Of a DNA stretch of 64,000 bases, positions 17,658 to 28,964 are shown one piece after another. The notes below the pieces were generated by a model. The model saw only the letters and a list, made by a program, of their open reading frames with translations, was not told the DNA's origin and did no database searches. This stretch comes from Parvibaculum sp. (GTDB taxonomy: Bacteria; Pseudomonadota; Alphaproteobacteria; Parvibaculales; Parvibaculaceae). How positions within the stretch are numbered: position 1 is the first letter of the stretch; each line of letters starts with the position of its first letter. The translations under genes were made by a program, and so were the position numbers. The DNA is taken from NCBI RefSeq assembly GCF_030651915.1, contig NZ_JAUSBV010000007.1, positions 62,001 through 126,000 on the forward strand, in the 5' to 3' direction.

Positions 17658-18329
17658 CTAGCTCCCGCCGCAACGCGGAATTGAGAGGCCGGGCGGCAAT
17701 ATTGTGCGCTCGTCGCCACAGGCGCGGGCAAGTTGCGCATTTGTGAGGCCGGTGGCGCGGGTGAAATCGGCGCCGCGCAGGTCGGTGCCGTTGAAGTCGA
17801 CGCCACCCAGAAAGGCATGACGAAAAATCGCGTCGCGCGCGTCAGCGCCCGCGAAGGTCAGACGTTTGACATACTCAAGCATCCGCAGATTGGCACGCTG
17901 GAGATTGGCGCCGGTGAAGTTTGCGCCGTGCACGCGGACCGCATCGAGCCTGGCGTCGGAGAGGTTCGCACCGCGAAGATCGGCATTGGTCAGCACCGCG
18001 CCGGCCATGTTGGCGCCGCTGAAATCGGCGCCGGCGAGATTTGCGCGGGTCAGGTGGATGCCGGTCAGGTCGGCGTCGCGGAAGGTCGCACCGCTCATGT
18101 TCGCGCCTTCGAGCGCCGCGAGACGCAGGAACTGCCCGTCGAAATTGGCGCCGGCAAGGTTGCAGCCCTCGCAGTTGATGATGACTTTGTATTGGTCGGC
18201 GATGATCTTGGCCGCGCGCGCTTCGACCTCCGCTGTCGGCTGTGCCATAGCGGAGGGAAGGAGAAACGCGATGCCAGCCACAAGGGCGAGGCTGGCGGCG
18301 AGGCGCCTTGTCGTTGAGAGAATGCTCAT
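17658..18329 (-). CDS. exported pentapeptide-repeat protein
   Basis: With the start at 18329 (MSILSTTRR) the 223-residue protein has a typical Sec signal peptide ending near AMAQ (about 28-32), then about 18 pentapeptide units of the A(D/N)LxX type (for example NLAGANF, DADLTG, ANLAGADFSGANM), which fold into a right-handed quadrilateral beta-helix. Two Cys in CEGC near the repeat start and two near the C-terminus may form disulfides in the periplasm. The function is unknown. It faces away from purA. Confidence 0.85.
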   Translation of the reverse strand: MSILSTTRRLAASLALVAGIAFLLPSAMAQPTAEVEARAAKIIADQYKVIINCEGCNLAGANFDGQFLRLAALEGANMSGATFRDADLTGIHLTRANLAGADFSGANMAGAVLTNADLRGANLSDARLDAVRVHGANFTGANLQRANLRMLEYVKRLTFAGADARDAIFRHAFLGGVDFNGTDLRGADFTRATGLTNAQLARACGDERTILPPGLSIPRCGGS

Positions 18330-18404
18330 GGATACCAGTCTGGATGAATCCGCATGTGCTGCGTGAATGTGCTTTCTTTCTAGCCTTCCGCCGCCCGATC
18401 CGCT

Positions 18405-18457
18405 AGACAATGCCAAAGCCCCCGGCCCGAAAGGTCAAGGGGGCTTTCGGCTTGTCT
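18405..18457 (+). promoter_or_regulatory. long hairpin upstream of purA
   Basis: AGACAA...AAAGCCCCC (18405-18423) pairs with GGGGGCTTT...TTGTCT (18439-18457), with a small internal mismatch. No T run follows on either strand, so it is not a typical terminator. It may be a leader structure of the purA mRNA or the end of the upstream transcript. Confidence 0.45.
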
Positions 18458-18517
18458 GGGGGGTCGCGCAAGCGGCCGCGCCGGACCGGGCACCCACTCT
18501 CTAAGGCATTGAATCAA

Positions 18518-19810
18518 ATGGCAAATGTGGCGGTTGTCGGCTCCCAGTGGGGCGACGAGGGCAAGGGTAAGATCGTGGACTGGCTTTCGGAGCGCGCCGA
18601 TGTGGTGGTGCGTTTCCAGGGCGGGCACAATGCCGGCCATACGCTCGTCATTGACGGCGTCACCTACAAGCTCTCGCTGCTGCCCTCGGGCATTGTGCGC
18701 AAGGGCAAGCTTTCCATTCTCGGCAATGGCGTGGTGCTCGATCCCTGGGCCTTTGCGAAGGAAGTGGACGAGATCGCCTCCAAGGGTGTCGTCGTCACGC
18801 CCGACAACCTCAAGATCGCGGAAAACGCCGTCCTCATCCTGCCGGTTCACCGCGAGCTGGACGAGATGCGCGAAGGGGCGAATTCCGGCGTGAAGATCGG
18901 CACGACCAAGCGCGGCATCGGCCCGGCCTATGAGGACAAGGCCGGCCGCCGCGCCATCCGCGTCGTCGATCTTGCCGATCCGGCCACGCTCGCCATCAAG
19001 GTCGAGGGCCTGCTCGCACACCACAACGCGCTGCGCCGCGGCAACCGCCTCGACGAGCTCGAAGCCGCGCCGATCGTTGCGGCGCTGATGGAAATCGCGC
19101 CGCGCGTGCTGCCTTTTGTGGCGCCGGTCTGGCGCGTTCTCGACGAGGCCAAGCGCCAGGGTCAGCGCATTCTGTTCGAGGGTGCGCAGGGCACCATGCT
19201 CGATGTCGATCACGGCACCTATCCCTTCGTCACCTCCTCCAACACGATTGCCGGTCAGGCCGCCGGCGGCTCCGGCGTCGGCCCCGGCGCCATCGGCTAT
19301 GTGCTTGGCATTACCAAGGCCTATACGACGCGCGTCGGCGAGGGGCCGTTTCCCACCGAACTGACGGATGCCGTCGGCCAGCGTCTTGGCGAGCGCGGAC
19401 ATGAATTCGGTACCGTCACGGGGCGCAAGCGACGCTGCGGCTGGTTCGACGCGGTCATGGTGCGGCAGGCGATCAAGACCGGCGGCATCACCGGCATCGC
19501 GCTAACGAAGCTTGATGTGCTTGACGGTTTTGACGAATTGAAAGTTTGTACGGCCTACGAAATCGGCGGCAAGCGCGTCGATCATCTGCCGGCCGGCATG
19601 GACGCGCAGGCAAAGGTCACGCCCATCTACGAAACGCTCGAAGGCTGGAGCGACAGCACGCAGGGCGCGCGATCCTGGGCGCAGTTGCCGGCCGCCGCGG
19701 TCAAATATGTGCGTTACGTCGAAGAGCTGATCGAGGCGCCGGTGGCGCTGCTTTCGACCTCGCCAGACCGTGAGGACACGATCCTGATGACCGATCCGTT
19801 TGCGGATTGA
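18518..19810 (+). CDS. purA: adenylosuccinate synthetase
   Basis: GTP-dependent ligation of IMP and aspartate, first step from IMP to AMP. The 430-residue protein begins [18 protein letters not shown], with the P-loop-like GDEGKGK at about 12-18 and the GHNAGHT loop at 39-45. [14 protein letters not shown] near 129 and [12 protein letters not shown] near 300 are also diagnostic. The frame is open upstream, but this is the family start. A strong terminator follows. Confidence 0.98.
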   Translation: MANVAVVGSQWGDEGKGKIVDWLSERADVVVRFQGGHNAGHTLVIDGVTYKLSLLPSGIVRKGKLSILGNGVVLDPWAFAKEVDEIASKGVVVTPDNLKIAENAVLILPVHRELDEMREGANSGVKIGTTKRGIGPAYEDKAGRRAIRVVDLADPATLAIKVEGLLAHHNALRRGNRLDELEAAPIVAALMEIAPRVLPFVAPVWRVLDEAKRQGQRILFEGAQGTMLDVDHGTYPFVTSSNTIAGQAAGGSGVGPGAIGYVLGITKAYTTRVGEGPFPTELTDAVGQRLGERGHEFGTVTGRKRRCGWFDAVMVRQAIKTGGITGIALTKLDVLDGFDELKVCTAYEIGGKRVDHLPAGMDAQAKVTPIYETLEGWSDSTQGARSWAQLPAAAVKYVRYVEELIEAPVALLSTSPDREDTILMTDPFAD

Positions 19811-19830
19811 CCGGGGCCGCACAAAAGAGA

Positions 19831-19869
19831 AAGGGCGCCGGGAGGATTTCCGGCGCCCTTCTTTTTTCC
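19831..19869 (+). terminator. rho-independent terminator of purA
   Basis: AAGGGCGCCGG pairs with CCGGCGCCCTT, followed by CTTTTTT. Confidence 0.9.
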
Positions 19870-19884
19870 GTCTACGGTCTTGCG

Positions 19885-20286
19885 TCAGGCGTTCATCAAG
19901 AGCGCGATGAAGACCATTGCGTAGCCGACCACGCCGCCGAGCCAGGCGATGGTGCGGATGCCCAACACCGTCCATCCAGCGACATAGATGACCGCATAGG
20001 CGATACGCGCGATCAGGAAGATTTGCGCGCCGAGCACCGTCAGTTCGGTGCTGATGCCGGCCAGATGCGCGGGCACCGCGAAGCAGGCATAGATCAGCAG
20101 GTTTTCGAGATGGTTGAGATAGGCGCGCCGCGCCCGTGCGCCCCAGCCCGTCGTCGTCGCGGGCTGGTCGCGATTGCCGATGCCCCAGGGCATCCCCATC
20201 GCCGACACATTGGCGTTGGCCGAAAGTGCGATCAGAATGAAAAGAAGCGCGCCGCCCCATACGAGCGACCAGAGTTCCACCGTCAT
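19885..20286 (-). CDS. MAPEG family membrane protein, copy 1
   Basis: A 133-residue protein with four hydrophobic segments. The motif RAxRAxLNHLENLxIYA (about 53-70) and RIAYAVIYVAG near 95 match the MAPEG superfamily (membrane glutathione S-transferase and eicosanoid-synthesis relatives). Bacterial members are mostly of unknown substrate. It lies next to a second MAPEG gene on the same strand, 85 bases away. Confidence 0.85.
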   Translation of the reverse strand: MTVELWSLVWGGALLFILIALSANANVSAMGMPWGIGNRDQPATTTGWGARARRAYLNHLENLLIYACFAVPAHLAGISTELTVLGAQIFLIARIAYAVIYVAGWTVLGIRTIAWLGGVVGYAMVFIALLMNA

Positions 20287-20371
20287 GGGTTTCCTCCCCA
20301 GTTGGTTGTGTTGCCACCGGGGCGAATCCTAGCGATGAAAGTGAGTCGGGGCGAGACGCCCGTTTTGGAGG

Positions 20372-20788
20372 CTACTCCATCAGTACCGTGAGCAGCGCCC
20401 GGTCGAACAGCGGCACCATGCAGAGCACAATGCCGATGGTGGCGATCTGCCAGATAAGGGTCCGGACCCAGGGCAGGCCGGCGGCATAGGCCGGCACATA
20501 GGCCAACCGCGCCCAGAAATAGATCTGTGCGCCGATCTCGCTCCACTGATTCGAGCGTTCGGTCGCGTAGACGGCGAGAATCACCGCCGCGAATATCGGG
20601 AAGGTTTCGAGGAAATTGCGCAGGGCCCGTTCCATGCGGCCCGCAAGCCCGGTCGGTGGCAGCGGCTCATCGCGGGCGCCCACCGTATAGGCGTTGCCCA
20701 CCTGTTTCTTGAAGGTGAGGCTTTGCAGCCCGACCTGCACCAGGCCCAGCACGGCGGCCCAGAAAAGCATGGCGATTTCGACGGTCAT
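20372..20788 (-). CDS. MAPEG family membrane protein, copy 2
   Basis: A 138-residue MAPEG protein with four hydrophobic segments and the motifs ERALRNFLETFPIFA and RLAYVPAYAAG. The ATG at 20788 (MTVEIAML) lines up with the MTVELWSL start of the neighbouring copy. It is 19 bases after the nitronate monooxygenase-like gene, so the three may form one operon. Confidence 0.85.
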   Translation of the reverse strand: MTVEIAMLFWAAVLGLVQVGLQSLTFKKQVGNAYTVGARDEPLPPTGLAGRMERALRNFLETFPIFAAVILAVYATERSNQWSEIGAQIYFWARLAYVPAYAAGLPWVRTLIWQIATIGIVLCMVPLFDRALLTVLME

Positions 20789-20807
20789 GGGTATCAACTC
20801 CTCTGCG

Positions 20808-21872
20808 TCATTCGCGCATAAGCGTCCGCGCCTCGCGCATCAGGCGGGCCGTCTTCTCGGCGGCAGGTTCGGGTTTGGAAAGGGCCGCCGCCTGTCCCGA
20901 CCAGAGTTGCATGAATTCGGCACGATTTGTCCTGGCGCTGGCGCTTGTCAACGGCGCCACCAGCGGCCGTTGCGCCGGAAAGGGCGCGGCGCTTCCTTCG
21001 AGCGGCCGGAGTTCCTCCGTCAGCCGGTTGCGGATGGCGCGTGCCGGGCGGCCAGAAAAGAGCTTGGTCACGACGGTTGAGTGATCGGAGGCCTCGGCCA
21101 GCGCCTTGCGGTGAATGGGGTGAACGCTTGCCTCGGGGCAGGCCAGATAGGCCGTGCCGAGCTGCACGCCGGCGGCGCCCAGCATGAAGGCGGCGGCCAC
21201 GCCGCGTGCATCGCCAATGCCGCCCGCCGCGATCACCGGTAACCCCACGGCGTCCACAACCTGTGGCACCAGCGCCATGGTGCCGACCGTGCCGAGATCG
21301 ACATGATCGAGGAACGTGCCGCGATGACCGCCGGCCTCGTGTCCCTGCGCGACGATGGCGTCGGCACCGCCTGTCTCGAGGGCACGGGCTTCGGCCGCCG
21401 TCGTTGCGCTGCCGAGGATGACGATGCCCGCTTTCTTCAGCGCTGCCACGGCGTCGGCCGAGGGCAGGCCGAAATGGAAGCTCGCGACGCGGGGCCGCAG
21501 TTCCAGCACCAGTTCCAGCAGCTCGTCGTTGAAGGCGGGCGCCGGCGAGGCCGGTTCCGGCACCTCGCCGAGTTCCAGTTCGGCGAAGTAGGGGGCCAGC
21601 GCGCCGCGCATGGCCGCGCCGTCATAGTCGACGAGGTCGGGCTCCGCATGGACGAAGAAATTCAGGTTGAACGGCTTGTTGGTCAGCGATCTCAGCGCCG
21701 CCGCCGCCTCGCGCACCTGCGCGGGCGTCATCATCGCGGTGCCGAGCGCGCCGAGCCCGCCTGCATTCGACACGGCGGCTGCCAGTTCCGCCGTCGAGGC
21801 GCCGGCCATCGGCGCCTGGAGGATCGGCAGGTCGATTTCGAGAAGGTGTGTCAGGCGGTCGGCGCTTCTCAT
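20808..21872 (-). CDS. nitronate monooxygenase / NPD-like flavin enzyme
   Basis: A 354-residue TIM-barrel flavoprotein of the 2-nitropropane dioxygenase family, which oxidises alkyl nitronates with FMN; some relatives are enoyl reductases. Seen are PILQAPMAGAST near the start, the FMN-phosphate region VIAAGGIGDARGVAAAFMLGAAGVQLGT, and QGHEAGGHRG with the catalytic-type His. The start 21872 (MRSADRLTHLL) replaces a longer frame that runs into the riboswitch. It is divergent from the thiC operon and leads toward the MAPEG genes. Confidence 0.88.
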   Translation of the reverse strand: MRSADRLTHLLEIDLPILQAPMAGASTAELAAAVSNAGGLGALGTAMMTPAQVREAAAALRSLTNKPFNLNFFVHAEPDLVDYDGAAMRGALAPYFAELELGEVPEPASPAPAFNDELLELVLELRPRVASFHFGLPSADAVAALKKAGIVILGSATTAAEARALETGGADAIVAQGHEAGGHRGTFLDHVDLGTVGTMALVPQVVDAVGLPVIAAGGIGDARGVAAAFMLGAAGVQLGTAYLACPEASVHPIHRKALAEASDHSTVVTKLFSGRPARAIRNRLTEELRPLEGSAAPFPAQRPLVAPLTSASARTNRAEFMQLWSGQAAALSKPEPAAEKTARLMREARTLMRE

Positions 21873-21940
21873 GGTCTTTCTCCGATTTCGGCCCCGCTTA
21901 CCCTTTACCTTAAACGCCCGCGGAGTCACACTCGATCCAT

Positions 21941-22048
21941 TCCGAGGGGTGTCCAACCCGGTTTGCGTAAAATGGGGGTTGGGCTGAGATGGCGCACACA
22001 GCCGGACCCTTAGAACCTGATCCGGGTCATGCCGGCGAAGGGACGGGA
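21941..22048 (+). ncRNA. TPP (THI-box) riboswitch
   Basis: The conserved thiamine pyrophosphate aptamer parts are present in order: GGGGTG at the 5' side, CTGAGA at 21984-21989, then GAACCTGATCCGGGTCATGCCGGCGAAGGGA (22012-22042). It lies on the same strand and directly upstream of two small membrane protein genes and thiC. In proteobacteria such elements usually block translation when TPP is bound. No clear terminator hairpin with T run follows, so control of the first RBS (GAGGGAGGGAGAAG) is more likely. Confidence 0.95.
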
Positions 22049-22112
22049 GCCTTGTCGCCATTCGCGTTTCCGCCCTTTTTCTCATGGCCCTTCAGTTTGA
22101 GGGAGGGAGAAG

Positions 22113-22487
22113 ATGATTTATTGGCGCTTTCTGGCGGCGTTCCTCGGGCTGTTGCTGATGGGCGGCGAGCTTTTCCGAAGCTGGGGCATGGGCCGCCCGC
22201 TGGTCTTCGTTCTCGACGATTTCTTCATCGGCATACCGCTGGTCGTTACCGCGCTTCTGATGGCGAAGGATACGATCGCGCGCCGCGCCGCCTTTGCCGG
22301 CGCCTGGGGCGCCACCGCCGGCATGCTCTATCCGAGCTTTTTCGGCAAGCTGATCGAGCCGACGGCGGAAGCGGCGGCCACGACCAACATTCCCTTCGAT
22401 TTCCTGACCGCCATTATCGGCGTCATCTTCGCGCTGTCGCTCGCCGGTCTCGTCGCCAGCGTCGCGCTTAAGCAACGTGTTGCCTGA
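22113..22487 (+). CDS. small four-helix membrane protein under the TPP riboswitch
   Basis: I do not recognise a named family. The 124-residue protein has four hydrophobic segments (about 5-20, 30-49, 57-75 and 95-120), no signal peptide and few charged residues. The RBS GAGGGAGGGAGAAG abuts the ATG. It is the first gene behind the riboswitch and is followed by another small membrane protein and thiC, so it is probably repressed by TPP. It does not look like any thiamine transporter I know (ThiBPQ, ThiXYZ, YuaJ, PnuT, CytX). A role in uptake of a thiamine precursor is possible but unproven. Confidence 0.85.
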   Translation: MIYWRFLAAFLGLLLMGGELFRSWGMGRPLVFVLDDFFIGIPLVVTALLMAKDTIARRAAFAGAWGATAGMLYPSFFGKLIEPTAEAAATTNIPFDFLTAIIGVIFALSLAGLVASVALKQRVA

Positions 22488-22514
22488 ACGTTGCAACACG
22501 AAAGGAGCAACCCC

Positions 22515-24787
<2,273 letters not shown>

Positions 24788-24802
24788 GGGGCTGGTTCGC
24801 CC

Positions 24803-25336
24803 ATGCCCAATCGCTGGCGAAAAACCATCAGCCGGGAAAAGCTGCCCGACGTTCTGATGCCCGGCCTCGACCTTGTCTTTGTCGGCACCGCGGCCGGGCG
24901 TCGCTCGGCCGCGGTCGGCGCCTATTACGCCCATCCCGGCAACCGCTTCTGGCGCACGCTCTTCGATGTCGGGCTGACGCCGCGCCTATTTGCGCCGCAC
25001 GAGTTTTCCGACCTTGTGAAACTCGGCATCGGTTTCACCGACATGGCCAAGCTCGCTTCCGGCATGGATCACGAAATCGACCCCGAGCAGTTCGATGTGC
25101 CGCGGTTCGAAGCGGCGATGGACCGCTGCCGCCCCCGCGCCATCGCCTTCACCAGCAAGAAGGCAGCGAGCGTTTTTCTGGGTCAGCCCACCGGGCGCCT
25201 CGCGCTCGGCCGGCAACCGCGCCCCCACAAGCGCTCGGAAATCTTCGTCCTGACTTCGCCGTCGGGCGCCGCCACGCGTTACTGGTCGGTGGAGCCATGG
25301 CAGGAACTGGCGGCGTTTCTGGGGCGGGCGGGATAG
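24803..25336 (+). CDS. mug: mismatch-specific (G:T/U) DNA glycosylase, Mug-like
   Basis: A 177-residue uracil-DNA-glycosylase-fold protein. GTAAGRRSAAVGAYYAHPGNRFWRTLFDVGLTP-type sequence near 28-60 is the Mug/TDG pattern, with GNRFW at about 45-50. Such enzymes remove uracil or thymine mispaired with guanine. It starts 15 bases after thiC and is probably in the same transcript, an odd partner for a vitamin operon, so it may have its own promoter. Confidence 0.88.
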   Translation: MPNRWRKTISREKLPDVLMPGLDLVFVGTAAGRRSAAVGAYYAHPGNRFWRTLFDVGLTPRLFAPHEFSDLVKLGIGFTDMAKLASGMDHEIDPEQFDVPRFEAAMDRCRPRAIAFTSKKAASVFLGQPTGRLALGRQPRPHKRSEIFVLTSPSGAATRYWSVEPWQELAAFLGRAG

Positions 25337-25460
25337 GGCCTTGAGCGCGGGTCCCGGCGGGCAATGACGGCAAGGATTGTCGTTCCGAGGTTATCGGTTG
25401 ACATCTGCGCTGTCGTTGTCAAAGGTAAAATGGGGATTGTAATCGGGGGGAGCTAATAAG

Positions 25461-27203
25461 ATGGAGCGGGTGCGTTGCGCGGCGTGGGTTGCTGCGATTT
25501 TGGGGGCGTGTGTCGCGACGGCGGATGTCGCTATAGCTGACGAGACAGAATCCTCAAGATGGCGCGGCTGGGTGGACGCCGAAGGCAAGCTCGGAACCGA
25601 TCGGTCGCTTGGCGAGGTGAGTATCTTCGCGCCGCTTTGGCAATCCAGCGACACGCTCATCTTCGGCAATCTCATTACGCGTCTCGACGATCAGGATAGC
25701 AGGGAAGCAAACATTGGCGGTGGCGTGCGCCATCTGCTGACTTCGGATAGCCTCGTTGGCGCCTATGCTTTCTTCGACAGGCGGCGATCTCCGACCGACA
25801 ATTATTTCAACCAGTTTGTCGTCGGTGCCGAATATTTGTCGGAACATTGGGATATGCGCGCGAACGCCTATATCGCGGACAGTGCGGAGAAGGCGACGAG
25901 CGGTGGCGTTGCGTCGATCTCCGGATCTCAGCTCTTGGTGAGGTCCAATCTCGAGGCGGCCTTGTCGGGCTTCGACGGAGAGGTGGGCGTCAAACTTCCG
26001 CTCGGCCTTGATAATCTGGAGTTGCGGGCCTTTGCGGGTGGCTTCCACTTCGAGAAAAACGGCTATGGAAACGTCTCGGGACCGCGCGCGCGCGCGGAAG
26101 CGCGTGTCCTCGATATGGGAGCCTTCCTTCCGGCGTCGACCGAACTGTGGTTCGGTGCGGAAGTTCAAGACGACAATGTTCGCGGCTCCCAAGGTTTTTT
26201 CAGCGTTCGCCTTCGTATCCCGTTGGGAGGGTGGTCGGACCGGTCCTCGGGGCGCCAGTTTGCCAATAGGATGACGGACCCGGTGTTCCGTGACATTGAT
26301 GTTGTTACCGGCGGCGGATTGGGTGCGCCAGTCGTCGCCGTCAATCAGGCAACAGGTCGTTCTGTCGCGTCCGGTATCGTGGTTCGCGCGGGCGACGATC
26401 TCGCAGCAGAGCTTGTCGCGGCCGGTGCCGATTCGGTCGTAGTGGCCGACGGCTCGGCCGGCTTCATCGGCAGTTCCGCAGATGCCATCCTGCAAACCGG
26501 CCAGACGCTTCTCGGCGCTGGCGGCGGCACGATCAATCTTGTCGATCCGACGACAGGTTCGGTTATCACATGGACACCGTCAGGCACGCGGCCGACCCTC
26601 GATCGGGTCGTTGTCGGTATGCGGACCGACACCGTTCTCGAGAACGTCACGATCGACAGCGGTTCCATCTATACGGAATTGGACGGTGGCCTGTTTCCGT
26701 CAGATCCCGCACCCGTTCAGAATATCGCCATTACGGATGTTACGATCACGGGCAGTAATTTCGATCCGGGTGCGAATGCCGGCCAGATTTATGGTCTTTT
26801 CCTGTTGGGTCCAGATGGTGTGCGGATAACGAATTTCCGCTTCGAGGATGTCGATATCTCCTACGGCGGCGCTTTGATTGTTTCCGTTATCACGGATTTC
26901 GTGGCAAAGAATGTTGTGTTCGATGGGCTGGCCGTCGACAACGTTAATCTCTCCGGAAGCCATTTCTCCAGGTATGCGACGGTAACTTCCCTTACGACGC
27001 CTTTGGAGTTTGTGGAAACCCCGGATGTCGATGGCGTAACGTTGAATGGGCTTGACCTCGCTCCAACGATCGACCTCGATCCCGGCATGATCCAGATTAT
27101 GTTGGGCGTCAATGAAGGTCCGCCACCTGCAATTTGTGCCAGCTTCGGGTCTGTCCTGCCGGCCGGCGTGTCTCTGCCGGATTGCGTATCGATCTTCCCG
27201 TAG
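25461..27203 (+). CDS. inverse-autotransporter-like outer-membrane protein with beta-helix passenger
   Basis: A 580-residue protein with a Sec signal peptide (cleavage near residue 26, AIAD). Residues about 33-265 alternate in the way of a beta-barrel and match the inverse autotransporter beta-domain type (GGGVRHLL, GAYAFFDRR, GAEYLSEHWDMRANAYI). The rest, about 300-540, is rich in short hydrophobic strands (VLENVTIDSG, NIAITDVTITGS, VRITNFRFEDVD), as in right-handed parallel beta-helices. The order barrel first, passenger second, is that of intimin/invasin-type proteins, but there are no Ig-like or LysM domains. Two Cys lie near the C-terminus. Codon use looks slightly less GC-rich than neighbours. 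Confidence 0.75.
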   Translation: MERVRCAAWVAAILGACVATADVAIADETESSRWRGWVDAEGKLGTDRSLGEVSIFAPLWQSSDTLIFGNLITRLDDQDSREANIGGGVRHLLTSDSLVGAYAFFDRRRSPTDNYFNQFVVGAEYLSEHWDMRANAYIADSAEKATSGGVASISGSQLLVRSNLEAALSGFDGEVGVKLPLGLDNLELRAFAGGFHFEKNGYGNVSGPRARAEARVLDMGAFLPASTELWFGAEVQDDNVRGSQGFFSVRLRIPLGGWSDRSSGRQFANRMTDPVFRDIDVVTGGGLGAPVVAVNQATGRSVASGIVVRAGDDLAAELVAAGADSVVVADGSAGFIGSSADAILQTGQTLLGAGGGTINLVDPTTGSVITWTPSGTRPTLDRVVVGMRTDTVLENVTIDSGSIYTELDGGLFPSDPAPVQNIAITDVTITGSNFDPGANAGQIYGLFLLGPDGVRITNFRFEDVDISYGGALIVSVITDFVAKNVVFDGLAVDNVNLSGSHFSRYATVTSLTTPLEFVETPDVDGVTLNGLDLAPTIDLDPGMIQIMLGVNEGPPPAICASFGSVLPAGVSLPDCVSIFP

Positions 27204-27332
27204 CGGGAAAGCCTTACGCCGGCGCGCTCGCCGAATTCAGCGGGCGCGCCGTCCGACCAGGGCTGACAGGGCCCTGCTGCCGGTCTAGGCTTGCCATAGT
27301 CGGCAGGACGTCACCGGACCGCAGGGAAATGA

Positions 27333-28880
27333 ATGAGGTTTGCCGGCTTTCTGATCGCGATCTCACTCGGTCTCGGCGGCTGCGCGGCAGCGCCGATGCG
27401 GGCGCTCGACACGCCGGTGACGGCGCTCCCCGCGCCTGAGACAACGCCGCTCTGGCAGACGCTTGTGGTGCCGGAGGAAGCGGCCGCGGGGCGTTCCGGC
27501 TTCTTCTTTCTCGAAACCGGGCTTGACGCCTATCACCTGCGGCTGACCGCCATCGAGGCGGCGACGCGCACCGTCGACATCCAGTATTACATCTGGCATT
27601 TCGATGGCAGCGGGCGGGCGATCAGCGAGGCGCTGCTGCGTGCGGCCGATCGGGGCGTGCGCGTGCGGGCGCTGGTCGACGGCTTTCACATCGACGAGGC
27701 GGCCGCGCCGCTGAAGCGGATCGCGCGCCATCCCAATGTCGAAGTGCGCATCTACAATGCCTTTCGCAGCTCTTTCCGCTCCAATCTGCGGCGCTACACC
27801 GAACTCGTGTTCGACTTCTCGCGCCTCAACCAGCGCATGCACAACAAGATCGTCGCGGTCGACAACACGCTTGCCATTGTCGGCGGGCGCAATGTCAACG
27901 ATGCCTATTTCGGTCTCGACGCGGACCATTATTTTCTCGACCGCGATGTCGTCGTCGCCGGTCCGCTGACGCGGGATATCTCGGCGAGCTTCGACGCCTT
28001 CTGGAACGATCCGCATGCGGTGCCGGCCCGCGATTTTGCCCGCGACGATGCCTCCTCCGTCAATGCGGGCACGGTCTGGGCCGAGGCGCCGGACCTGACG
28101 CTTGATGAATTTCCGCTGCCGCGCCGCATCGACGGGGCGGCGCTTGCCGAAAAATTCAACGATCTGCGCGGCCGCTTCGTCTGGGCGCCGGCGATGCTGG
28201 CCCTGACATCGCCGGGCCCGGTCTTTGCCGAACCGGCGCAGTTGCCGGTGGCAGAAATCGAGACGGTGCTGCTGGCACAGCTCGGCGCGGCGCAGGAAGA
28301 GGTTGTCGTCCAGATGTCCTATGTGATGCTGACCGAGCCGCGCGAGGCGGCGCTGGCCGAAGCCAGGGCGCGCGGCGTCCGCATGGTGCTGCAGACCAAT
28401 TCGCTCGCCTCGACGGATTCCTCGATCGTCCATTACGGCTACGCACGCGACCGGCGGCGCTTCCTCCGCCACGATGTCGCGCTTTACGAGTTGAAGAACG
28501 TGCCGCAGAACGCCCGCGGCATGGCCCAGCTCGGCATCGTGCCCGAAAAGACCACATTGCATCCCAAGACCCTGGTCTTCGACCGGCGCTATGTCTTTCT
28601 CGGCTCGTTCAATCTCGACCACCGCTCCATTCTCTACAATTCGGAAATCGGCATCCTGATCGACAGCCCGCTGCTGGCCGCGCGGGTGCTCGAGGCGATC
28701 GCCTGGGACATGGCGCCGGTCAACAGCTGGCGCGTTGCGCTCGAACCGCCGCGCCGCCTCGTCTGGTACGATGACGATCAAACCCCGCCGCTTCGCCACG
28801 ACAGCGAGCCCAATGCCGGCATCATGGCGCAGATCCTGACCTGGATCGGCTATTTCCTGCCGATCGATCATTTGCTCTGA
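27333..28880 (+). CDS. phospholipase D/cardiolipin synthase-like lipoprotein (ClsC type)
   Basis: A 515-residue protein with a lipobox (LGGC, Cys17), so probably a membrane-anchored lipoprotein. There are two HKD motifs: HNKIVAVDNTLAIVGGRN near 172 and HPKTLVFDRRYVFLGSFN near 410. This two-motif form joins lipids, as in cardiolipin synthases; ClsC/YmdC-like proteins have this size. Substrates cannot be read here. The first GSGRAISEALLRAADRGVRVR segment is typical of the family. Confidence 0.88.
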   Translation: MRFAGFLIAISLGLGGCAAAPMRALDTPVTALPAPETTPLWQTLVVPEEAAAGRSGFFFLETGLDAYHLRLTAIEAATRTVDIQYYIWHFDGSGRAISEALLRAADRGVRVRALVDGFHIDEAAAPLKRIARHPNVEVRIYNAFRSSFRSNLRRYTELVFDFSRLNQRMHNKIVAVDNTLAIVGGRNVNDAYFGLDADHYFLDRDVVVAGPLTRDISASFDAFWNDPHAVPARDFARDDASSVNAGTVWAEAPDLTLDEFPLPRRIDGAALAEKFNDLRGRFVWAPAMLALTSPGPVFAEPAQLPVAEIETVLLAQLGAAQEEVVVQMSYVMLTEPREAALAEARARGVRMVLQTNSLASTDSSIVHYGYARDRRRFLRHDVALYELKNVPQNARGMAQLGIVPEKTTLHPKTLVFDRRYVFLGSFNLDHRSILYNSEIGILIDSPLLAARVLEAIAWDMAPVNSWRVALEPPRRLVWYDDDQTPPLRHDSEPNAGIMAQILTWIGYFLPIDHLL

Positions 28881-28964
28881 GGGCTGACAGGGCTGGCCGG
28901 CAGCCTTAAGCTGACCTACATCATAAGCCTGCCCCATCTCCGCCCCCTGAAGGGAGGTTTGCCG

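Noticed and set aside
27195..27251. Hairpins TTCCCG-TAG-CGGGAA and CGGCGCGC/GCGCGCCG after the inverse-autotransporter gene
   Set aside because: No T run follows either one; evidence for a terminator is too weak.
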